Below are positions 28,985 through 37,093 of a DNA stretch of 64,000 nt, piece by piece. Origin of the DNA: Streptomyces vilmorinianum (GTDB lineage Bacteria; Actinomycetota; Actinomycetes; Streptomycetales; Streptomycetaceae); NCBI RefSeq assembly GCF_005517195.1, contig NZ_CP040244.1, positions 2,188,001 to 2,252,000 on the forward strand, in the 5' to 3' direction. The translations under genes were made by a program, and so were the position numbers. How positions within the stretch are numbered: the first letter of the stretch is position 1; each line of letters opens with the position of its first letter. Below the pieces are notes generated by a model. The model was not told where the DNA came from, made no database searches, and saw only the letters and a program-made list of their open reading frames with translations.

Positions 28985-29340
28985 GCATGTACCACCTCGC
29001 CGTCGACGCCCACGATCTTCCCGCCCAGGCGCGCTTCTGGGCCCAGGTCCTGGACTGGAAGATCCTCTTCGAGGCGGAGGACGAGATCGTCATCGGAGCC
29101 GACGAGGACTCCTGGCCCGGGATGTGCTTCCTGCCGGTGCCCGAGTCCAAGACCGTCAAGAACCGGCTCCACATCGACCTCGCGCCCGACGATCAGGACG
29201 CCGAGGTCGCCAGGATCGTCGGGCTCGGGGCCCGGCGGGTCGACGTCGGGCAGGGCGAGGACGTGAGCTGGGTCGTCCTCGCCGATCCCGAGGGCAACGA
29301 GTTCTGCGTGCTGCGGCCGAAGAGGTCGCTCACCGACTGA
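28975..29340 (+). CDS. VOC (glyoxalase/bleomycin-resistance fold) protein
   Basis: 121 aa, two beta-alpha-beta-beta-beta modules. MYHLAVDAHDLPAQARFWAQVLDW at the N-terminus and VLADPEGNEFCVLRP at the C-terminus are typical of this superfamily. Metal ligands are plausible at His7, His69 and Glu113, but the substrate is unknown. No Shine-Dalgarno is seen, and the ATG is in the stem of a strong hairpin. It converges with the membrane protein gene, overlapping it by 11 bp. Confidence 0.82.
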   Translation: MAVRMYHLAVDAHDLPAQARFWAQVLDWKILFEAEDEIVIGADEDSWPGMCFLPVPESKTVKNRLHIDLAPDDQDAEVARIVGLGARRVDVGQGEDVSWVVLADPEGNEFCVLRPKRSLTD

Positions 29341-30391
29341 ACGGGGGTGCCTCGGCCGCCGCCTGGGCGAGGGTCGGGGCGAGGTCCTCCGTGCGGATGC
29401 GCCGGTCGATGTAGAGGAGGCCGGTCACCAGCGGGGGGAGGATCGAGGAGACGAACTGGCCGATCAGCGAGCCGATGATCGCGATCACCAGGAAGGGCGC
29501 GAGGAGAAGCAGGATCTCCGTGGCGGACTTGGCTTCCACGCCTTCCGTGAAGGAGAGCGGGGCGGAGACCAGCGCGCCGAAGACCTGCTGAAGCGCCCAG
29601 TTGATCACCGCCGCGATGACACCGGCCATCAGCGTGCCCCCGAAGATCCGCCACCACGAGCCGCGGACCAGCTGGGACGAGCGGCGCATCGCGGCCAGCG
29701 GGCCCTGGCTCTCGATGACGGCCGCCGTGGGGGCGAGGCTGAACTTCACCCAGAGCCAGATCGGGAGCGGGGCGGTCAGGAGGACGGCCAGCATCGCACC
29801 TCCGACGGACATGGCCACGAGGGTCACCGGGCTGCCGCCCCCGATGGCCACGATCAGCCCGGCGAACGTCGCCAGGAACACGACGGTCGGGATGAGCAGG
29901 ACAAGACCCGTCAGGAAGACCGTGCCCAGCACCGCCGGCATGCGCGACCACGAGCGGCGCCAGACCGCGCGCAGGGTGGTGGGGTGCCCCAGGACCGCCA
30001 CCTGGACGACGGCCGGCGAGGCGGCGTACACCACGCCGCTCGCGAGCAGTAGCCCGATCATGGCGACGAGCCAGACGCAGCCGAAGGCGATCAGGAGCGG
30101 ACGGCCGTCCTCCCAGGACGGGTGCGCTCCCCGCGGCAGGTCGAACACCCCGGGGAGGTGGTCGCCGACGACCGCGTACGCGATGCCGAGTGCCGCGACG
30201 ACCAGCAGCGTGGCGCCGCCGTACGCGATCACGGCCACACCGAGCAGCTGCTTCCAGTAGCGGCCCACGGTGGTGAAGGCGCCGGTCAGGATCTGGCTGA
30301 GACCCAGCGGCGCCAGAGGTATCACGCCCGGCTGTGGCGGTGGTGGCGGGGGTGGATAGCCGTAGCCGTACGGCCCCGAGGGATATGTCAT
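29330..30391 (-). CDS. Multi-pass membrane protein with proline-rich N-terminus
   Basis: 353 aa. After a Tyr/Pro/Gly-rich cytoplasmic start (SGPYGYGYPPPPPPPQPG) come about six hydrophobic segments, resembling the glycerophosphodiester phosphodiesterase membrane-domain family, which lacks a catalytic domain here. The ATG at 30391 is chosen because TACGGT (30398-30403, minus strand) ends 6 nt before it, the leaderless pattern; an upstream ATG would overlap the divergent promoter. Function unknown. Confidence 0.8.
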   Translation of the reverse strand: MTYPSGPYGYGYPPPPPPPQPGVIPLAPLGLSQILTGAFTTVGRYWKQLLGVAVIAYGGATLLVVAALGIAYAVVGDHLPGVFDLPRGAHPSWEDGRPLLIAFGCVWLVAMIGLLLASGVVYAASPAVVQVAVLGHPTTLRAVWRRSWSRMPAVLGTVFLTGLVLLIPTVVFLATFAGLIVAIGGGSPVTLVAMSVGGAMLAVLLTAPLPIWLWVKFSLAPTAAVIESQGPLAAMRRSSQLVRGSWWRIFGGTLMAGVIAAVINWALQQVFGALVSAPLSFTEGVEAKSATEILLLLAPFLVIAIIGSLIGQFVSSILPPLVTGLLYIDRRIRTEDLAPTLAQAAAEAPPFSR

Positions 30392-30397
30392 GCGCAC

Positions 30398-30429
30398 ACC
30401 GTAGCGGCAGTTGTTGTGTACGATCGTAC
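30398..30429. promoter_or_regulatory. Divergent leaderless promoters with palindromic operator
   Basis: Minus strand: TACGGT 6 nt before ATG 30391. Plus strand: TACGAT (30419-30424) 7 nt before ATG 30432. The perfect palindrome GTACGATCGTAC (30418-30429) overlaps the plus-strand -10 and is the natural binding site for the TetR regulator encoded in the same operon. Confidence 0.6.
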
Positions 30430-30431
30430 GC

Positions 30432-30752
30432 ATGGGATACGGGCTGCTGGCGGGCGCCATAGCGGCGGAGATCGTCGCCACGACGTCGATGAAGTACAGC
30501 GAGGGTTTCAGCAGGTTCTGGCCCTCTCTGATCACCGTCGCCGGCTATCTGATCGCCTTCGCCCTGCTCGCCCAGGCGCTCAGGACCCTCCAGGTCGGCA
30601 CCGCCTACGCGATCTGGTCCGGGGTCGGCACCGCCGCCGTCGCCGCCATCGGCATCCTCTTCATGAACGAGACCCTCAGCGTCGCCAAGGTCGCAGGCAT
30701 CCTGCTGATCATCGCGGGTGTCCTGGTGCTCAACATGGGCGGAGCGCACTGA
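30432..30752 (+). CDS. SMR-family multidrug efflux protein
   Basis: 106 aa, four transmembrane helices. The essential membrane Glu is at residue 13 (AGAIAAEIVATTSMK), and AYAIWSGVGTAAVAAIG is the typical helix-3 motif. It exports cationic compounds using protons, like EmrE/QacE; the substrate is unknown. Its TGA overlaps the TetR ATG, so pump and regulator form one unit. Confidence 0.93.
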   Translation: MGYGLLAGAIAAEIVATTSMKYSEGFSRFWPSLITVAGYLIAFALLAQALRTLQVGTAYAIWSGVGTAAVAAIGILFMNETLSVAKVAGILLIIAGVLVLNMGGAH

Positions 30753-31462
30753 TGGACCGGCCGCGCCGCCCCCGCCGCCACGACCCCGAGCGGCGGCAGC
30801 GGATCGTCGACGCGGCCCTGCGGGTGGTCGCGGCCCGGGGCATCGCCGGGCTGAGCCACCGTACGGTCGCCGCCGAGGCGGACGTGCCGCTCGGCTCCAC
30901 GACGTACCACTTCTCCTCCCTCGACGAACTCCTCGTCGCCGCGCTCCGCCAGGCCAACGAGGGCTTCGGGCGGGAGCTGCGCGAGAGCGAGGCGCTCGCC
31001 CGCCCCGGGGCCGACGTCGCGCGGGAACTCGCCCGGCTGATGGGGGAGTGGATCGGCGGCGAGCGGACCGGGGTGGAGCTGGAGTACGAGCTCTACCTCG
31101 CCGCCCTGCGCCGCCCGGCCCTGCGCCCCGTCGCCGCCGAGTGGACCGAGGCCGCCACCGAGGTGCTCTCCCGGCGCACCGATCCCGTCACCGGCCGCGC
31201 GCTCGTCGCGCTCATGGACGGCATCTGTCTGCAGGTGCTCCTGACCGGCGCGGAGTACGACGAGGAGTACGCGCGCGAGATGCTGGGCCGGGTCCTGGCG
31301 GTACCGCCAGGAGCGGGCGCCGCACCCGACGGACCCGCGTGCGGGGCTCCGTGGCCGGACCTCCCGCCTGGCCGGGGCGAACCGCCGAACGGCCGGGGCG
31401 AATCGCCGAACGGCGGCCCGGCGGGCTTGGCGGTTCCGCCAGGGGACCCGACCGCCACCTGA
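30752..31462 (+). CDS. TetR-family regulator of the SMR pump
   Basis: 236 aa. The N-terminal HTH (RIVDAALRVVAARGIAGLSHRTVAAEADVPLGSTTYHF) is followed by an effector domain to about residue 185, then an unusual 50-residue Pro/Gly tail containing GRGEPPN/GRGESPN repeats from a 21-bp DNA repeat. ATG overlaps the pump stop (TGATG). It probably represses this operon through the palindrome at 30418-30429. Confidence 0.9.
   Translation: MDRPRRPRRHDPERRQRIVDAALRVVAARGIAGLSHRTVAAEADVPLGSTTYHFSSLDELLVAALRQANEGFGRELRESEALARPGADVARELARLMGEWIGGERTGVELEYELYLAALRRPALRPVAAEWTEAATEVLSRRTDPVTGRALVALMDGICLQVLLTGAEYDEEYAREMLGRVLAVPPGAGAAPDGPACGAPWPDLPPGRGEPPNGRGESPNGGPAGLAVPPGDPTAT
31370..31411. repeat. 21-bp tandem repeat in the TetR tail
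   Basis: 31370-31390 and 31391-31411 are the same 21-bp unit with one C/T change. It codes for the PPGRGEPPN-type tail and may vary between strains. Confidence 0.85.
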
Positions 31463-31468
31463 GACCGG

Positions 31469-31499
31469 TTGGCCCGCGCGGGGGCCCGACCGTTAGGTT
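31469..31499 (+). promoter_or_regulatory. dapD promoter, leaderless
   Basis: TTGGCC (31469-31474), 18 nt, TTAGGT (31493-31498; TAGGTT is also possible), then 6-7 nt to the ATG. No Shine-Dalgarno. Confidence 0.5.
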
Positions 31500-31505
31500 T
31501 TCCGT

Positions 31506-32489
31506 ATGACCACTGCTCCTCGCACCACCGGCGCCGTCGCCGCCGGCCTCGCCACCATCGCCGGTGACGGCACCGTTCTCGACACCTGGTTCCCCGCCCC
31601 CGAGCTGACCGACACGCCCGGGCCCGCCGGAACCGAGCGGCTCACCCCCGACGCCGCCGTCAACGCCCTCGGTGAGGGCGCCGCAAAGGCCCTCGGCGTG
31701 GATGCCCGCCGTGGCGTCGAGGTGGTCGCCGTCCGCACCGTCATCTCCTCGCTCGACGACAAGCCGCTCGACGCGCACGACGCCTACCTGCGCCTGCACC
31801 TGCTCAGCCACCGTCTGGTCAAGCCGCACGGCCAGAGCCTCGACGGCGTCTTCGGTCTGCTCGCCAACGTCGCCTGGACCTCGCTCGGCCCGGTCGCCGT
31901 CGACGACATCGAGAAGGTGCGCCTGAGCGCCCGCGCCGAGGGCCTGCACCTCCAGGTGACCTCGATCGACAAGTTCCCGCGGATGACGGACTACGTCGTC
32001 CCCGCCGGGGTCCGCATCGCCGACGCCGACCGCGTCCGGCTCGGCGCGCACCTCGCCGCCGGCACCACCGTCATGCACGAGGGCTTCGTCAACTTCAACG
32101 CCGGCACCCTCGGCACCTCGATGGTCGAGGGCCGCATCTCGGCCGGTGTCGTCGTCGGCGACGGCTCCGACATCGGCGGTGGCGCCTCCACCATGGGCAC
32201 CCTCTCCGGTGGCGGCAACGTGATCATCGCCATCGGCGAGCGCTGCCTCATCGGCGCCGAGGCGGGCGTCGGCATCGCGCTCGGCGACGAGTGCGTCGTC
32301 GAGGCCGGCCTGTACGTCACCGCCGGTACGCGCGTCACGATGCCCGACGGCCAGATCGTCAAGGCCCGCGAGCTCTCCGGCGCCTCGAACATCCTCTTCC
32401 GCCGCAACTCGGTGACCGGCGCCGTGGAGGCCCGCCCGAACAACGCGGTCTGGGGCGGACTCAACGAGATCCTCCACAGCCACAACTGA
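31506..32489 (+). CDS. dapD: Tetrahydrodipicolinate N-succinyltransferase
   Basis: 327 aa, the actinobacterial DapD type. It succinylates tetrahydrodipicolinate in lysine and diaminopimelate (cell-wall) synthesis. The C-terminal half is a left-handed beta-helix of hexapeptide repeats ([40 protein letters not shown]), with [13 protein letters not shown] before it. dapA, the preceding enzyme in the pathway, lies 0.3 kb away on the other strand. Confidence 0.95.
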   Translation: MTTAPRTTGAVAAGLATIAGDGTVLDTWFPAPELTDTPGPAGTERLTPDAAVNALGEGAAKALGVDARRGVEVVAVRTVISSLDDKPLDAHDAYLRLHLLSHRLVKPHGQSLDGVFGLLANVAWTSLGPVAVDDIEKVRLSARAEGLHLQVTSIDKFPRMTDYVVPAGVRIADADRVRLGAHLAAGTTVMHEGFVNFNAGTLGTSMVEGRISAGVVVGDGSDIGGGASTMGTLSGGGNVIIAIGERCLIGAEAGVGIALGDECVVEAGLYVTAGTRVTMPDGQIVKARELSGASNILFRRNSVTGAVEARPNNAVWGGLNEILHSHN

Positions 32490-32501
32490 GCGTGACCTGG
32501 T

Positions 32502-32540
32502 CGTGTGACGCTGCGTTAGCAGAACGACGCAGGTCACACG
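32502..32540 (+). terminator. Hairpin after dapD / before the secreted peptide gene
   Basis: CGTGTGAC and CTGCGT (32502-32516, one bulged G) pair with ACGCAG and GTCACACG (32527-32540) around a 10-nt loop: 14 bp. It is 13 nt after dapD and 10 nt before the next ribosome-binding site. Confidence 0.6.
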
Positions 32541-32563
32541 AGCAGACAAGGCGAGGAGTCGAT

Positions 32564-32782
32564 ATGAGGACGAGGCCCACCGTTGTCGGAGCGCTGAGCG
32601 TGGCGGCCGTCCTGTTGTCCGCCGGGGCCGCCTCGGCGGACGAGACGCACACCCGCACGCACAACGGCCCCACCGTCTCGAACGGTCCCAGCCTCTCGCT
32701 GCACACCGGTCAGATCGACGACCCGCTGGAGGACGTCCTCGAACACGCGGCGGTGCTCGGCACCACCTACGTGTTCGACTGA
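32564..32782 (+). CDS. Small secreted peptide
   Basis: 72 aa. A Sec signal peptide (RTRP, then GALSVAAVLLSAGAASA, cleavage after residue 25) leaves a 47-residue, His-containing acidic peptide ending DDPLEDVLEHAAVLGTTYVFD. No known family and no cysteines. ATG at 32564 with GCGAGGAG upstream. Its last 16 bases overlap the convergent dapA 3' end. Confidence 0.75.
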   Translation: MRTRPTVVGALSVAAVLLSAGAASADETHTRTHNGPTVSNGPSLSLHTGQIDDPLEDVLEHAAVLGTTYVFD

Positions 32783-33660
32783 GCCGGCAGTGCCCGGACC
32801 AGATCCTCGTACGCCGCCCGCAGCCCGTCGACCGCCTCCCGGTCGGCGGGCTGCAGCGGTTCCCGTACGAAGTCGCCGAGGAGCGCCTTCGCCGTCACGG
32901 TGCCCGGCAGGCCCGAGGACATCATCAGCTCGGCGAGCGGGAGTGTGAGCGCGTTCAGCCGGGTCGCGTCGGTCGTGTCGCCCCGGTCGAAGGCGTCGAG
33001 CACGGCCCGCATCTGACGGGGCGCCACATTGGCCACCGTACTGACGAAGCCGGCGCCGCCCACCGCGTACAGCGGCAGGTTCAGCTCCTCGGAGCCGGAG
33101 TAGTACGCGAGCGAGGTCCGGGCGATCACCTTGGCCGAGCCGAGCAGGTCGTAGGCGCAGTCCTTCACCGCGACGATCCGCGGGTGCGCGGCGAGCCGCA
33201 GCAGCGTCGCGGGCTCGATACGGGTGCCGGTGCGGCCGGGGATGTCGTACAGCATCACCGGAAGATCGGTCGCGTCCGCCACCCGCAGGAAGTGGGCCTC
33301 GACGGCGGCCTGCGGGGGACGGCTGTAGTACGGCGTGACCACGAGGAGCCCGTCCGCGCCGGACTTCTCGGCCTGCCGGGCCAGCTCGACCGTGTGCCGG
33401 GTGTCGGCGGTGCCGACGCCCGCGAGCACCGGGAGGGCGGGGCCGACGGTCTCGCGGACGGCCCGGATCAGCGCCGACTTCTCCTCGTCCGTGGTGGTCG
33501 GGGACTCGCCGGTCGTGCCGTTGAGGACGAGCCCGTCGCAGCCCTCGGAGACCAGGTGGGCGGCGTGCTCGCGGGCGATGTCGAGATCCAGCTCGCCGGC
33601 GGCGGTGAAGGGCGTGATCATCGCGCAGAGGGCTCGGCCGAAGGGGCGTTCAGTGCTCAT
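32767..33660 (-). CDS. dapA: 4-hydroxy-tetrahydrodipicolinate synthase
   Basis: 297 aa, a class I aldolase barrel. It condenses pyruvate with aspartate semialdehyde. GTTGESPTT (pyruvate carboxylate site), MLYDIPGRTG (catalytic Tyr) and IVAVKDCAYD (Schiff-base Lys) are present. ATG at 33660. DapA-like aldolases also act on other substrates, but closeness to dapD supports the lysine role. It overlaps the secreted peptide gene tail to tail. Confidence 0.9.
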   Translation of the reverse strand: MSTERPFGRALCAMITPFTAAGELDLDIAREHAAHLVSEGCDGLVLNGTTGESPTTTDEEKSALIRAVRETVGPALPVLAGVGTADTRHTVELARQAEKSGADGLLVVTPYYSRPPQAAVEAHFLRVADATDLPVMLYDIPGRTGTRIEPATLLRLAAHPRIVAVKDCAYDLLGSAKVIARTSLAYYSGSEELNLPLYAVGGAGFVSTVANVAPRQMRAVLDAFDRGDTTDATRLNALTLPLAELMMSSGLPGTVTAKALLGDFVREPLQPADREAVDGLRAAYEDLVRALPAQSNT

Positions 33661-33743
33661 CCCGGCAGTCTCGACGCAATGGACGGTGAAGGTCTACTTA
33701 GTTCTTCTTGGGCTGAGGGGTAAGTCTTGCTGAAGGGTGACCC

Positions 33744-34199
33744 TCAGGCTGACGAGAGGGTGAGCTTGAAGCCGTCGTGGCTGCGGGCGAAGCCCAGGGA
33801 GGCGTAGAAGCGGTGGGCCTCCGTCCGTCGCTTGTCGCTCGTCAGCTGGACGAGCCCGCAGCCGCGTGCGCGCGCCCGTTCCACCGCCCGTGCCATCAGC
33901 TCCCGGCCGAGCCCGCCGCCGCGCCGGTCGGCCCTGATCCGTACCGCCTCGATCAGGGCCCGCTCGGCGCCGCCCCTGCCCAGGCCCGGGATGTACGTCG
34001 CCTGCAGGCACCCCACGACCACGTCGTCGCCGTCCACGAACACCAGCATCTCGTTGCGCGGATCGCTCTCGATCTCCGCGAAGGCCCGCTCGTAGGCCGC
34101 GGTGACGGTGATCGAGGCGGGGTCGACGACCTTCTCCTCGTCGGCGAGAAGGGCGAGGACGGCGGGCAGTTCGGCACGCGAGGCGGGGCGAAGGATCAT
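33744..34199 (-). CDS. GNAT-family N-acetyltransferase
   Basis: 151 aa, one GNAT domain. The acetyl-CoA loop is RADRRGGGLGRELMARAVERARARG, and the C-terminal RTEAHRFYASLGF is typical. The ATG at 34199 (MILRPASRAELPAV) is used. It diverges from the monooxygenase gene; the SoxR-like operator lies between them. Substrate unknown. Confidence 0.88.
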   Translation of the reverse strand: MILRPASRAELPAVLALLADEEKVVDPASITVTAAYERAFAEIESDPRNEMLVFVDGDDVVVGCLQATYIPGLGRGGAERALIEAVRIRADRRGGGLGRELMARAVERARARGCGLVQLTSDKRRTEAHRFYASLGFARSHDGFKLTLSSA

Positions 34200-34224
34200 G
34201 ACCGCATGATCTCGCCGGGAACCC

Positions 34225-34255
34225 TTGACCTCAAGTGCGGTTGAGCTTGGAGGCT
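34225..34255 (+). promoter_or_regulatory. SoxR/MerR-type promoter
   Basis: TTGACC (34225-34230) and GAGGCT (34250-34255) are separated by a 19-bp spacer that carries the dyad CTCAA-N6-TTGAG (34230-34245). The over-long spacer with a central operator is the hallmark of MerR-family activation. The arms CCTCAAG/TTGAG match the SoxR box. Confidence 0.7.
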
Positions 34256-34283
34256 GGGGGCATCGACGACAGGAGGACCCGTC

Positions 34284-35012
34284 ATGAACACCGTAGTCCG
34301 CCGTGATTCCGGCCCCGATCCGTACCGGCCGGGAGTGGGGGCCGTCCTCGCCAGCACCTGGCGCGTGGGCACGCCCGAGCGGCAGCGGGCCGCCGTGGAC
34401 GCCATCGCCGAGACGTGGGAGAGCAGGGACTGGCCGGACGGCGGACTGCTCTCGTACACCGTGCTCATCGGCGACGACGGCGACACCCTGCTCCACTACT
34501 CGCAGTGGACGGCGGAGGAGGCCTACGACGACTTCGTACGGACGTTCCGGGACGACCGCAACGCCGAGATCGACGCGGCGGTGCCCGGCATCGACCGGGT
34601 GGCGCTCCACCGCTACGGTCCGCCCTACCGCTCCGCCGTGCTGAGCGAGAAGAGCGCCGGGGCCGCGCCCGACCTCGTCACGCCCGGCCTCGTCGTGGTC
34701 GCCGAGGCGGTGTTCGACGGGGCCGACTCCGCGCGGCAGCGGACCTGGGTGGACGACGTCTTCGCCGCGATGGACGCCGACGCCGGTGAACGGCCGGCCC
34801 CCGGCGGGATCGGAGCCCACTTCCACCTCTCCACCGACGGCACGCGCGTCCTCAACTACGCCGAGTGGGAGAGCGTGCGGGCCTTCGAGGAGTGGCAGGC
34901 CGCGGACGGCGCCGACACGGGACTCTGGGCGAAGGTCCACCACCACCCCGGTCTCGTCGAGAGCCGGGTGCGGCGGTACACGCCCGCGCTGAACCTGCGC
35001 GCGGGCGTGTGA
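34284..35012 (+). CDS. Two-domain antibiotic-biosynthesis-monooxygenase (ABM) protein
   Basis: 242 aa with two similar halves: residues about 15-110 (LLSYTVLIGDDGDTLLHYSQWTAEEAYDDF) and 130-235 (GIGAHFHLSTDGTRVLNYAEWESVRAFEEW), each a ferredoxin-like ABM domain. ATG at 34284 with AGGAGG upstream. The SoxR-type promoter and the place near dapA agree with SCO1909 of S. coelicolor, a monooxygenase-like member of the SoxR regulon. Substrate unknown, possibly a redox-active secondary metabolite. Confidence 0.85.
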   Translation: MNTVVRRDSGPDPYRPGVGAVLASTWRVGTPERQRAAVDAIAETWESRDWPDGGLLSYTVLIGDDGDTLLHYSQWTAEEAYDDFVRTFRDDRNAEIDAAVPGIDRVALHRYGPPYRSAVLSEKSAGAAPDLVTPGLVVVAEAVFDGADSARQRTWVDDVFAAMDADAGERPAPGGIGAHFHLSTDGTRVLNYAEWESVRAFEEWQAADGADTGLWAKVHHHPGLVESRVRRYTPALNLRAGV

Positions 35013-35028
35013 CCGTCCTACCTGCCCG

Positions 35029-36864
35029 CTACGGGCGGAAGCGCAGCACCTGCGGGTCGTGGTCGCTGTTCTGCTCGGAGAACTCCGCGTTGATGTGGAC
35101 GCTGTCGTACTCGAAGTGGTGAACCCCGGGGCTGGTCAGGATCTGGTCGAGAACCTGGCTGTTGCCCTGGTAGACGTACGAGTAGCGCTCGCTGCGCGGC
35201 AGCGACTTCACGGCCGGGTAGAGCGCCCCGCCGTCCGTGAGGGCCTGCGTGGTCCCGGAGAACTCGAAGTCGTTGATGTCACCGAGGACCAGGACGTCGG
35301 CCTGCTTCTCGATCGCGAGGAGGTCCTTGACGAAGGCGTTGACGGACTGCGCCTGCAGCAGACGCTTCGCCTCGGAGGAACGCTTCGGCGGCTGGTGGTG
35401 CGAGGTCAGGGACTGGTCCCCGCCCTTGGAACCGAAGTGGTTGGCGATCACGAAGACCGTGCGGCCGCGGAAGGTGAACTCGCCCGCCAGCGGCTTGCGG
35501 CTGTTCTCCCAGGCCGTGTTCGCCGGGTCGATCCGGCCGGGGGAGAGGGTCAGCTGGGCGCCGCCCCGCTCGCCGCGCACCACACCGGTCGCGGCCGTCG
35601 CGTCGCCGCCCGCGCGGTCGGTGAAGGAGACCCGCTCAGGGTTGAAGAGGAAGACCTGGCGGATGTTGCCGCCGGGCTCGCCGCCGTCCTTGTTGTTCGC
35701 CGGGTCGACCGAGCGCCACTCGTACGCCGGGCCGCCGGCCGCCACGATCGCGTCCGTGAACTTCTTCAGCGTCTGGTCGGCCGCGACCGTACCGTCGTTC
35801 TTGGCGCCGTTGTTGTCCTGGATCTCCTCCAGGGCGAGGATGTCGGGCGAGGCGAGGTTGTCCACCACGGCCGCGGCCAGCGCGTCGAACTTCGCCTGCG
35901 GGTCGGACGGGTCGAGGTTCTCGACGTTGTACGTCGCGACCGCCAGCTCGTTCTTGTGCTGCCGGTCCGTCGTCTCGCGCTCCAGGCCACGGTCGACGAC
36001 CGTGCCCAGGGTGCGGGCCACCACCTTGTAGCCACCGAACTGGTCGAAGTCCAGCGGGCCCTCGGTCGAGCCCGTCAGCCGGTCCCCGACGTTCGCCGTC
36101 GGGAACGGCTGCTCGGCGATCGGGGTCAACGACTGGACCTTGAGGCGGCCGGAGTTCTGCGCGGTGTACGAGCCGTAGACCGAGCCGCCGCGCAAGTTCG
36201 GGTTCTCCCAGGGCTTCACCGTCACCCACAGCTCGGAGTACGGAGTGGAGGCGCCCACCACCCGTGACGTACCGATGCGGATGTTCATGCCCTCCAGGGA
36301 CTCGTAGTAGTCCAGGGCGTACGTCTCGGGGTCCAGCGTGAGGCCGTTGATGGAGCCGTCGGCGGCCGGGTCGCCCTCGGGGGCGTACGCGTCGGGCACC
36401 GAGAAGCCGGAGATCGTCACGGGGGCCGGGACCGGGTTGCCGGAGGAGACCACGGTCACGGTCGGCTTGGAGATCTGGGTCACCGACTGGTTGCCGGAGT
36501 TCAGGCCGCCGGGGACGTACTCGCCCACCGTGCCGTTCACGCTGACCGCGTCGCCGACGGCGACGGTCGGAACGGAGCTCGTGAAGACGAACAGGCCCTC
36601 ACTGGTGGCCGGATTGTCGTCGGCCTGCGGGTCCTGGATCCAGAATCCACGCGAGCCGTACGTCCGTACGCCGGTCACGATGCCCGTGACGCCGGTGACC
36701 TGAGTGCCGACGAGGGGCGAGACACGAGTGGTGCCCTGGATGTCGTGGACGCGGACGCCGGCGGCGGTCTCCGCCGAGGCGGCGGAACCCGCGAGGAGTC
36801 CGGCCGCGAGCGCGGCCGACACGGCAGCGGCGACGGCCGCGGATCTCGGTATGGAGGAAGGCAT
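35029..36864 (-). CDS. Secreted endonuclease/exonuclease/phosphatase-family nuclease
   Basis: 611 aa. Signal peptide (about residues 1-34, ending GSAASA), an OB-like N-terminal domain (GTQVTGVTGIVTGVRTYGSRGFWIQDP) and a C-terminal EEP nuclease domain: YNVENLDPSD, LALEEIQDN with the metal Glu, FVIANHFGSKGGD, LVLGDINDFEF and EQNSDHDPQV. It resembles ExeM/extracellular DNases. The ATG at 36864 (MPSSIPRSAAV) is chosen for the signal peptide. Its promoter carries PHO-box-like repeats, so it may scavenge phosphate from DNA. Confidence 0.9.
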   Translation of the reverse strand: MPSSIPRSAAVAAAVSAALAAGLLAGSAASAETAAGVRVHDIQGTTRVSPLVGTQVTGVTGIVTGVRTYGSRGFWIQDPQADDNPATSEGLFVFTSSVPTVAVGDAVSVNGTVGEYVPGGLNSGNQSVTQISKPTVTVVSSGNPVPAPVTISGFSVPDAYAPEGDPAADGSINGLTLDPETYALDYYESLEGMNIRIGTSRVVGASTPYSELWVTVKPWENPNLRGGSVYGSYTAQNSGRLKVQSLTPIAEQPFPTANVGDRLTGSTEGPLDFDQFGGYKVVARTLGTVVDRGLERETTDRQHKNELAVATYNVENLDPSDPQAKFDALAAAVVDNLASPDILALEEIQDNNGAKNDGTVAADQTLKKFTDAIVAAGGPAYEWRSVDPANNKDGGEPGGNIRQVFLFNPERVSFTDRAGGDATAATGVVRGERGGAQLTLSPGRIDPANTAWENSRKPLAGEFTFRGRTVFVIANHFGSKGGDQSLTSHHQPPKRSSEAKRLLQAQSVNAFVKDLLAIEKQADVLVLGDINDFEFSGTTQALTDGGALYPAVKSLPRSERYSYVYQGNSQVLDQILTSPGVHHFEYDSVHINAEFSEQNSDHDPQVLRFRP

Positions 36865-36916
36865 CAAAGGGCTCCGGAGGTGCTTGGAGAATCGGTCGAT
36901 GAATCTACGCGCGTCA

Positions 36917-36945
36917 ATCTCTTGGCTGGGCGGGTGACTTGTCAA
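36917..36945 (-). promoter_or_regulatory. Promoter of the secreted nuclease
   Basis: On the minus strand TTGACA (36945-36940), 17 nt, AGAGAT (36922-36917), about 45 nt before the leader AUG. The PHO-box-like repeats sit immediately upstream. Confidence 0.6.
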
Positions 36946-36950
36946 GAGTC

Positions 36951-36983
36951 GACGGGTGTACGAAGGCTGACGGCTCCGTGAAC
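36951..36983 (-). promoter_or_regulatory. PHO-box-like 11-nt direct repeats
   Basis: Minus strand, 5' to 3': GTTCACGGAGC, CGTCAGCCTTC, GTACACCCGTC. The outer units match the PhoP core GTTCACC at 6 of 7 positions, the middle at 4 of 7. The 11-nt phase and the position just above -35 fit Streptomyces PhoP activation sites. Confidence 0.5.
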
Positions 36984-37022
36984 CGGCGGTCCACACCGGA
37001 AATGCGTCTACGCTGAAGGCCG

Positions 37023-37074
37023 TTCGACCCCCACGCGCCCTTCGGCCCCACGCGCCTTTCGACCGCACGCGCCT
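37023..37074. repeat. 17-18 bp imperfect tandem repeat x3
   Basis: Units starting TTCGACC/TTCGGCC/TTCGACC, each followed by a CCACGCGCC-like core, at 37023, 37041 and 37058, just before the ribosome-binding site of the next gene. Confidence 0.75.
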
Positions 37075-37093
37075 TTCGAGGAGAAGACCCCAG

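Noticed and set aside
32767..33660. N-acetylneuraminate lyase or KDG aldolase instead of DapA
   Set aside because: Motifs suit several aldolases of the superfamily, but GTTGES, YDIPGRTG and closeness to dapD favour DapA.
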